A model generated the notes under the pieces. The model saw only the letters and a list, made by a program, of their open reading frames with translations. It was not told where the DNA came from and ran no database searches. Below are positions 22,427 through 25,875 of a stretch of 25,875 bases of DNA, piece by piece. Source of the DNA: an uncultured Oscillospiraceae bacterium (GTDB lineage: Bacteria; Bacillota; Clostridia; Oscillospirales; Acutalibacteraceae). The position numbers and the translations under genes were made by a program. Each line of letters begins with the position of its first letter. The stretch's first letter is position 1. The stretch is taken from the NCBI GenBank assembly GCA_900543305.1, contig UQQZ01000031.1, positions 1-25,875 of the forward strand. Direction: 5' to 3'.

Positions 22427-22810
22427 ATGGAACTATTTGGAATCGGAGTCTGCGCTCTGTGTGCCGTTTTGTTTGCTTCTCTGGTGCAAAAGAGCAATAA
22501 GGAGTACGCCGTGCTCATCAGTTTGGGGGCAGCGGTGGTTCTTCTGTTGGTGATTTTAGAACAGGGGACTCCCCTGGTGGAGCAGATAGAAGATTTTTCA
22601 GGATCTCTGGGAGGAGACGCCATTCGGTTGATGCTTCGGGCTGTAGGCATCACCATTGTAGGACAGGTAGTTTCCCGGTTGTGTAAGGATGCGGGAGAGT
22701 CTGCCCTGGCGTACACAGTGGAGCTGGCAGCGCGGGTGGCGGTTTTACTGGCGTCCTTGCCTGCTGTAGGGGAAATCCTGAACGACCTGGGTGAAATTGC
22801 CGCCATGTAA
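22427..22810 (+). CDS. spoIIIAD: Stage III sporulation protein SpoIIIAD
   Basis: This 127-residue membrane protein has about three to four hydrophobic segments (FGIGVCALCAVLFASLV, YAVLISLGAAVVLLLVILE, and a C-terminal AARVAVLLASLPAVGEILN). The motif GITIVGQVVSRLCKDAGESALAYTVELAARV is typical of SpoIIIAD. Its start lies 2 nt after the spoIIIAC stop with no separate strong ribosome binding site, so translation is probably coupled. Confidence 0.95.
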   Translation: MELFGIGVCALCAVLFASLVQKSNKEYAVLISLGAAVVLLLVILEQGTPLVEQIEDFSGSLGGDAIRLMLRAVGITIVGQVVSRLCKDAGESALAYTVELAARVAVLLASLPAVGEILNDLGEIAAM

Positions 22811-22822
22811 GGATGTGAAGAA

Positions 22823-23953
22823 ATGGGATTTAGAAAGCGGATGGCACTGTTGGCGTGCGTGATGGGAGTCCTGCTGTGGCTCGTCCCCTGCGTAGCCCTG
22901 GCTGAGGAAACTGGGGATCAGAAAAAAGAAGTGGAAGGTATTTATGAAGAAAGCGGTGCAGCAGCGTTGTATGATGCTCTGGATGAAGACACCCGTGAAC
23001 TTCTGGAAAAGGGAGGAATTCAGGAAGGCATTGTGCAGTCGGAAGAGGATGGAAACCATCTGTTTCAGGCTTTCTCCCAAGTGTTTCGGGAGAAAATAAG
23101 TGCTCCTCTAAAGGGGCTGGCAGCGCTGTTGGGAGTGGTGATTCTTTGCCGGCTGGGCAGTCTGTTCGAGCAGGGAAAGGAGACGGCCCAGCTGGTGGGA
23201 ACCCTGTCTTGTGCGGGAATTCTGACATCCCCTCTCCTAGCGCTGATTGGCGCCACATCTCAGGTAATTGAAAGCGCCAGTGTGTTTATGGTTGCCAGTG
23301 TGCCTGTTTACTCAGCGCTGATGATCGCCTCGGGAAGCGGGGTGACCGGTGGTTCCTACAGTTTCTGGACCCTTGCTTTTGGAAATGGGATTCCCGTATT
23401 GGCGTCTGCGCTGTTGCTGCCACTGCTCCGGGCTTTTCTCATGCTTGCGTTGACTTCTGCACTTTGCCGCACGAAACTAGACCGGCTTCTTTCCAGCATT
23501 TACAATTTCACAAAATGGATTTTGGTGTTATCCGTAACCCTTTTTTCCGGGATCCTGTCCGTTCAGACCATGTTAAATGCCCAAGTGGATGCGGCAACCA
23601 ATAAGGCGGTCAAGCTTTTGGCCTCTTCAGCCATCCCCATTGTAGGGGGAGCTTTTGGGGACGCGGTGGCTGCCATCCAGAACAGTGTTCACATTGTCAA
23701 GTCCGGGGTAGGGGCATTCGGAATGCTGGCTGCGATTTGTATCTTTGCTCCCACAGCTGTGGAAGCGGCCCTATGGGTTGGTGTTTCCCTGCTGGGGCAA
23801 ATTGCATCTGATTTGATGGATGTTCCCTACTTGGGATCCCTTTTTGGCGCCTGCGCATCAGTGGGGAAAATGATTTTGGCAGTTCTGGCCAGCGTATGTG
23901 CGGTGGCGGTCGTTTGCGCAGCTCTGGTGCTGTTTGTGAAAGGAAGTTTATGA
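22823..23953 (+). CDS. spoIIIAE: Stage III sporulation protein SpoIIIAE
   Basis: This is the large polytopic membrane protein of the SpoIIIA complex. The 376 residues begin with a signal sequence (MALLACVMGVLLWLVPCVALAEE), continue with a polar segment of about 60 residues, and then have about seven hydrophobic helices. The family block FTKWILVLSVTLFSGILSVQTMLNAQVDAATNKAVKLLASSAIPIVGGAFGDAV is clearly recognisable (key residues Lys in FTKW, Asp in QVDAAT, Pro in IPIVGG). The ATG is 13 nt after spoIIIAD, with AAGGATG upstream. The stop overlaps spoIIIAF by 4 nt. Confidence 0.96.
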   Translation: MGFRKRMALLACVMGVLLWLVPCVALAEETGDQKKEVEGIYEESGAAALYDALDEDTRELLEKGGIQEGIVQSEEDGNHLFQAFSQVFREKISAPLKGLAALLGVVILCRLGSLFEQGKETAQLVGTLSCAGILTSPLLALIGATSQVIESASVFMVASVPVYSALMIASGSGVTGGSYSFWTLAFGNGIPVLASALLLPLLRAFLMLALTSALCRTKLDRLLSSIYNFTKWILVLSVTLFSGILSVQTMLNAQVDAATNKAVKLLASSAIPIVGGAFGDAVAAIQNSVHIVKSGVGAFGMLAAICIFAPTAVEAALWVGVSLLGQIASDLMDVPYLGSLFGACASVGKMILAVLASVCAVAVVCAALVLFVKGSL

Positions 23954-24417
23954 GTGGCTTTTTGGAAACGGTATTGGCGGTCTGCGCAGCGCTGATTGCA
24001 GCGGAGCTGATCGCGCGTCTTTGCCCGGAAAACAGTACGGTGCAATTTGTAGGAGGCCTGGTGGCGCTGATCCTCCTGGTTTCCGCTGTGGCAAACTTGT
24101 TGAACCTGGATGTGGATTTATCTTTTTCCGGAACACAGATGGCCCGGCAAGAGGAGAAACTTACCTCTTACGTGGAGGGAAGGCTGGAGGACGCAGCTCA
24201 ATCGGATGGTGAGGCGTATGTAGAGGGGCTTTTGGCAGTTGCAGGGCTTCAAGCAGAAAAAATCCAAGTTCTGACAGATAGAAATGACGATGGCAGCATA
24301 GTATTGACTGAGGTGGCCGTCCTCTTTTACTACCCTTCCGATGGAGAGCGTGCCCAGGTGTTGTTGGAAAACGCTTTGGGGGAAGAGGTAACAGTCACGG
24401 TGGAAACAGAGGGGTAA
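23950..24417 (+). CDS. spoIIIAF: Stage III sporulation protein SpoIIIAF
   Basis: SpoIIIAF is a membrane-anchored subunit with two N-terminal helices (FLETVLAVCAALIAAELIARL and FVGGLVALILLVSAVANLLNL), followed by a soluble ring-building-type domain of about 95 residues on one membrane face. It has 155 residues, a little shorter than the Bacillus protein. The ATG at 23950 overlaps the spoIIIAE stop as ATGA, which fixes the start and rejects an in-frame extension from 23896. Confidence 0.92.
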   Translation: MSGFLETVLAVCAALIAAELIARLCPENSTVQFVGGLVALILLVSAVANLLNLDVDLSFSGTQMARQEEKLTSYVEGRLEDAAQSDGEAYVEGLLAVAGLQAEKIQVLTDRNDDGSIVLTEVAVLFYYPSDGERAQVLLENALGEEVTVTVETEG

Positions 24418-24436
24418 CCCTCGGAAAGGAGGATTC

Positions 24437-24988
24437 GTGGGGTTTCGCAAGTGGAAACAGTCCTTTCTGGAACTTTTTCGGAAAGAGAAAGCAATTGGCT
24501 TGGTGGTAGCTTTGGGCGTTTGCGGCATCCTGCTGATTTACCTGTCCTCCCTCTGGGGGGATCCTGATGAAAGCCAGGAGCAAACTCTTTCCAGCGAGGC
24601 TACATCGGAGGAATATAAAATGGCATTGGAGGCAGATGTCAAGAGAATTGTGGAAGCGATCACCGGAGAAGAATCTCCCACGGTGGTGATCACTCTGGGA
24701 GATAATGGCCACAGCCTTTATGCCTCAGACGAGCGGTACAATACGCAGAGCTCGGGGGAAGGGGGAACGTCCTCTGAAGAGGAGCGTGAGACAACCCATG
24801 TGCTTTTGGAAGACGCCCAGGGCAATCAAAGTGCCCTGACCGTGACTCAAACGCAGCCGGAAGTACAAGGGGTCGTTGTGGTGAGCCGGTTTGCGGAGAA
24901 CCCCAGCATTCAAGAAAAGCTGCTCAACGCTGTTTGTACTGCTCTGGATCTTTCAACCGCCAAAGTGTGCGTCACATCAGGCGGATAG
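24437..24988 (+). CDS. spoIIIAG: Stage III sporulation protein SpoIIIAG
   Basis: SpoIIIAG forms large rings in the intermembrane space between mother cell and forespore. The 183 residues have a basic N-terminus, one membrane helix (AIGLVVALGVCGILLIYLSSLW), an acidic Ser/Glu-rich linker that includes SSGEGGTSSEEERE, and a C-terminal ring-building motif with VQGVVVVSRFAENPSIQEKLLNAVCTALDLSTAKVCV. The start is GTG at 24437, only 4 nt after GGAGG, a short spacing that may lower translation. Confidence 0.93.
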   Translation: MGFRKWKQSFLELFRKEKAIGLVVALGVCGILLIYLSSLWGDPDESQEQTLSSEATSEEYKMALEADVKRIVEAITGEESPTVVITLGDNGHSLYASDERYNTQSSGEGGTSSEEERETTHVLLEDAQGNQSALTVTQTQPEVQGVVVVSRFAENPSIQEKLLNAVCTALDLSTAKVCVTSGG

Positions 24989-25015
24989 CATAACAACAAC
25001 CGGGAGGGATCTTGC

Positions 25016-25579
25016 ATGAAATTTGGAAAGAAGCAACTGGTTTTGGCGTCCTTGGTACTGGCTTTAGGGGCTGCGGTCTATTTAAATTGGCAGTTTGCCG
25101 GCACCAATCGGCTGCCGGTAGGGGATTCATCTTCTGAAAGCAGCCAATTGGGAGCCGCCCAGTTGGTCAACAATGCCTATGTGGAGACGGTCAATGATGA
25201 CATGGATCAGGAAAGTTCGGCGGAAAGTACTTCAGGGGATGCCCTGTCCCAAGCGAGGGTCAACCGGCAAAATTCCCGGGATGAGGCCATTGAGCTGCTA
25301 AACGGTGTTCTGGAAGACGTGGAATCCGACAGTGCGGCGAAGCAGCAGGCGGTGGAGCAAGCGTCTGCCATTGCCCAAAATATCCTGGAAGAATCCAATG
25401 TAGAGAGTTTGCTGGAGGCCAAGGGTTATACCGATTGTGTAGCCTATGTGACGTCGGAAGAATGCAGTGTGGTCGTATCAGGCACCCTAGAGGATACCGA
25501 CATGCTGATTGTCCAGGAGATCGTCATGGAGCAGACGGGGCTTACCGCGGACAAAATCACAATCATTGGCACAAACTAG
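25016..25579 (+). CDS. spoIIIAH: Stage III sporulation protein SpoIIIAH
   Basis: SpoIIIAH is the mother-cell ring protein that pairs with forespore SpoIIQ across the septal space; it resembles the YscJ/FliF secretion-ring family. The 187 residues have one N-terminal membrane helix (LVLASLVLALGAAVYLNWQF), a Ser/Glu/Asp-rich linker, and the helical/ring-building domain beginning SQARVNRQNSRDEAIELL and ending TDMLIVQEIVMEQTGLTADKITII. The ATG at 25016 has GGGAGGG upstream. It is the last spoIIIA gene; accB, accC and yqhY, which follow in Bacillus subtilis, are absent here. Confidence 0.95.
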   Translation: MKFGKKQLVLASLVLALGAAVYLNWQFAGTNRLPVGDSSSESSQLGAAQLVNNAYVETVNDDMDQESSAESTSGDALSQARVNRQNSRDEAIELLNGVLEDVESDSAAKQQAVEQASAIAQNILEESNVESLLEAKGYTDCVAYVTSEECSVVVSGTLEDTDMLIVQEIVMEQTGLTADKITIIGTN

Positions 25580-25607
25580 TTGTTTCAGGAAAATATTGTG
25601 GTATAAT
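25580..25607 (+). promoter_or_regulatory. promoter for nusB, extended -10
   Basis: TATAAT (25602-25607) is preceded by TGG, making an extended -10, with a weak -35 TTGTTT (25580-25585) 16 bp upstream. It begins directly after the spoIIIAH stop. It gives nusB housekeeping transcription with a leader of about 120 nt. Confidence 0.75.
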
Positions 25608-25637
25608 AGCTTCATACGTGGCCGCGAAGGCGTGTCC

Positions 25638-25717
25638 CGGTGGAGCTTGAAAACGCAATGTGTCCTGAGAAATCCTTTGCAGTGGCCCACCGTGGAAGCG
25701 GTGGGCTTTTACTATTT
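25638..25717 (+). terminator. leader terminator of nusB with possible antiterminator arm
   Basis: GCCCACCG (25685-25692) pairs perfectly with CGGTGGGC (25699-25706) around TGGAAG, followed by TTTTACTATTTT: a standard intrinsic terminator placed between the nusB promoter and its gene. An earlier CGGTGG (25638-25643) can pair with CCACCG of the terminator's 5' arm, so the two folds are mutually exclusive. The same hairpin would also end spoIIIA transcripts. Confidence 0.7.
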
Positions 25718-25731
25718 TGGAGGTTTGGGCA

Positions 25732-25875
25732 ATGACAAGACGAGAAGCCAGAGAGCAGGCGTTTATTTTGGTGTTTGAGCAGGCAGTGCGCGGAGAGAAA
25801 ATGGATGACATTCTCCACGATGCCGCAGAAGCCCGGGATTTAATTCCCAATTCCTTTGCGGAGCGGGAAGCGTTG
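25732..25875 (+). CDS. nusB: Transcription antitermination factor NusB, 5' part
   Basis: The first 48 residues are visible and the gene runs out of the window. TRREAREQAFILVFEQ is the conserved N-terminal helix of NusB, which binds boxA RNA with NusE (ribosomal protein S10) to support antitermination in rRNA operons. GGAGGT precedes the ATG by 7 nt. It follows its own promoter and a leader terminator. Confidence 0.9.
   Translation, partial: MTRREAREQAFILVFEQAVRGEKMDDILHDAAEARDLIPNSFAEREAL

Noticed and set aside
1..25875. CRISPR arrays, insertion sequences, prophage or attachment sites, including integration at the tRNA-Leu
   Set aside because: No regularly spaced repeats, transposase or integrase genes were seen, and the tRNA has no duplicated 3' end in the flanking DNA.

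Overview
The window looks like chromosome of a Gram-positive, spore-forming Clostridia, most likely the Oscillospiraceae/Ruminococcaceae side. The reasons are the complete spoIIIAA-AH engulfment operon, BlaI/BlaR-type regulation, YesN/YesM-type two-component genes, strong AAAGGAG-type ribosome binding sites, and consensus TTGACA/TATAAT promoters in DNA of roughly balanced GC. I see no prophage, insertion sequence or CRISPR array. Apart from the two genes cut by the window ends, every gene appears intact.

Layout. (1) 1-5220, plus strand: the 3' part of a PucR/CdaR-type regulator, then ftsE-ftsX (FtsE has a long acidic tail), then greA and lysS, closed by a strong bidirectional terminator. (2) 5277-7580, minus strand: a blaI-blaR1-like pair with two clear operator dyads on its own promoter; the BlaR-like sensor domain is not recognisably penicillin-binding. 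(3) 7632-16700, minus strand: a sugar sensing and uptake block, transcribed as YesN-type response regulator, YesM-type histidine kinase, RbsB-like lipoprotein, mglB, mglA, mglC. (4) 16797-18039: a small protein-kinase-like gene and a tRNA-Leu(UAA), both on the minus strand. (5) 18164-20715, plus strand: ROK glucokinase, aldose 1-epimerase and a Nudix hydrolase. (6) 20792-25579, plus strand: spoIIIAA, AB, AC, AD, AE, AF, AG and AH, followed by the start of nusB behind a promoter and a leader terminator.

The most striking observation is that MglB, the galactose/glucose-binding lipoprotein, appears to be circularly permuted. The segment that normally forms the N-terminal strand-helix-strand of the fold, including the Asp-Asn-Phe sugar-binding motif, sits at the C-terminus (about residues 365-443). 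The mature protein instead begins at the strand carrying the Phe-Asn sugar-binding motif. All but one of the sugar-ligand positions I could place are conserved in the permuted order. The partner permease MglC carries an extra charged helical N-terminal region of about 220 residues.

Upstream of mglB are two close direct repeats, plus a weaker third. The proximal one covers the -35 box, as expected for activation by the AraC-type response regulator encoded upstream. I infer a working unit: the RbsB-like lipoprotein and the kinase sense a hexose outside the cell, the response regulator activates mglBAC, and the nearby epimerase and glucokinase feed the sugar into glycolysis. This resembles the published XylFII-LytS/YesN three-component xylose system of Clostridium beijerinckii, but with a different transporter.
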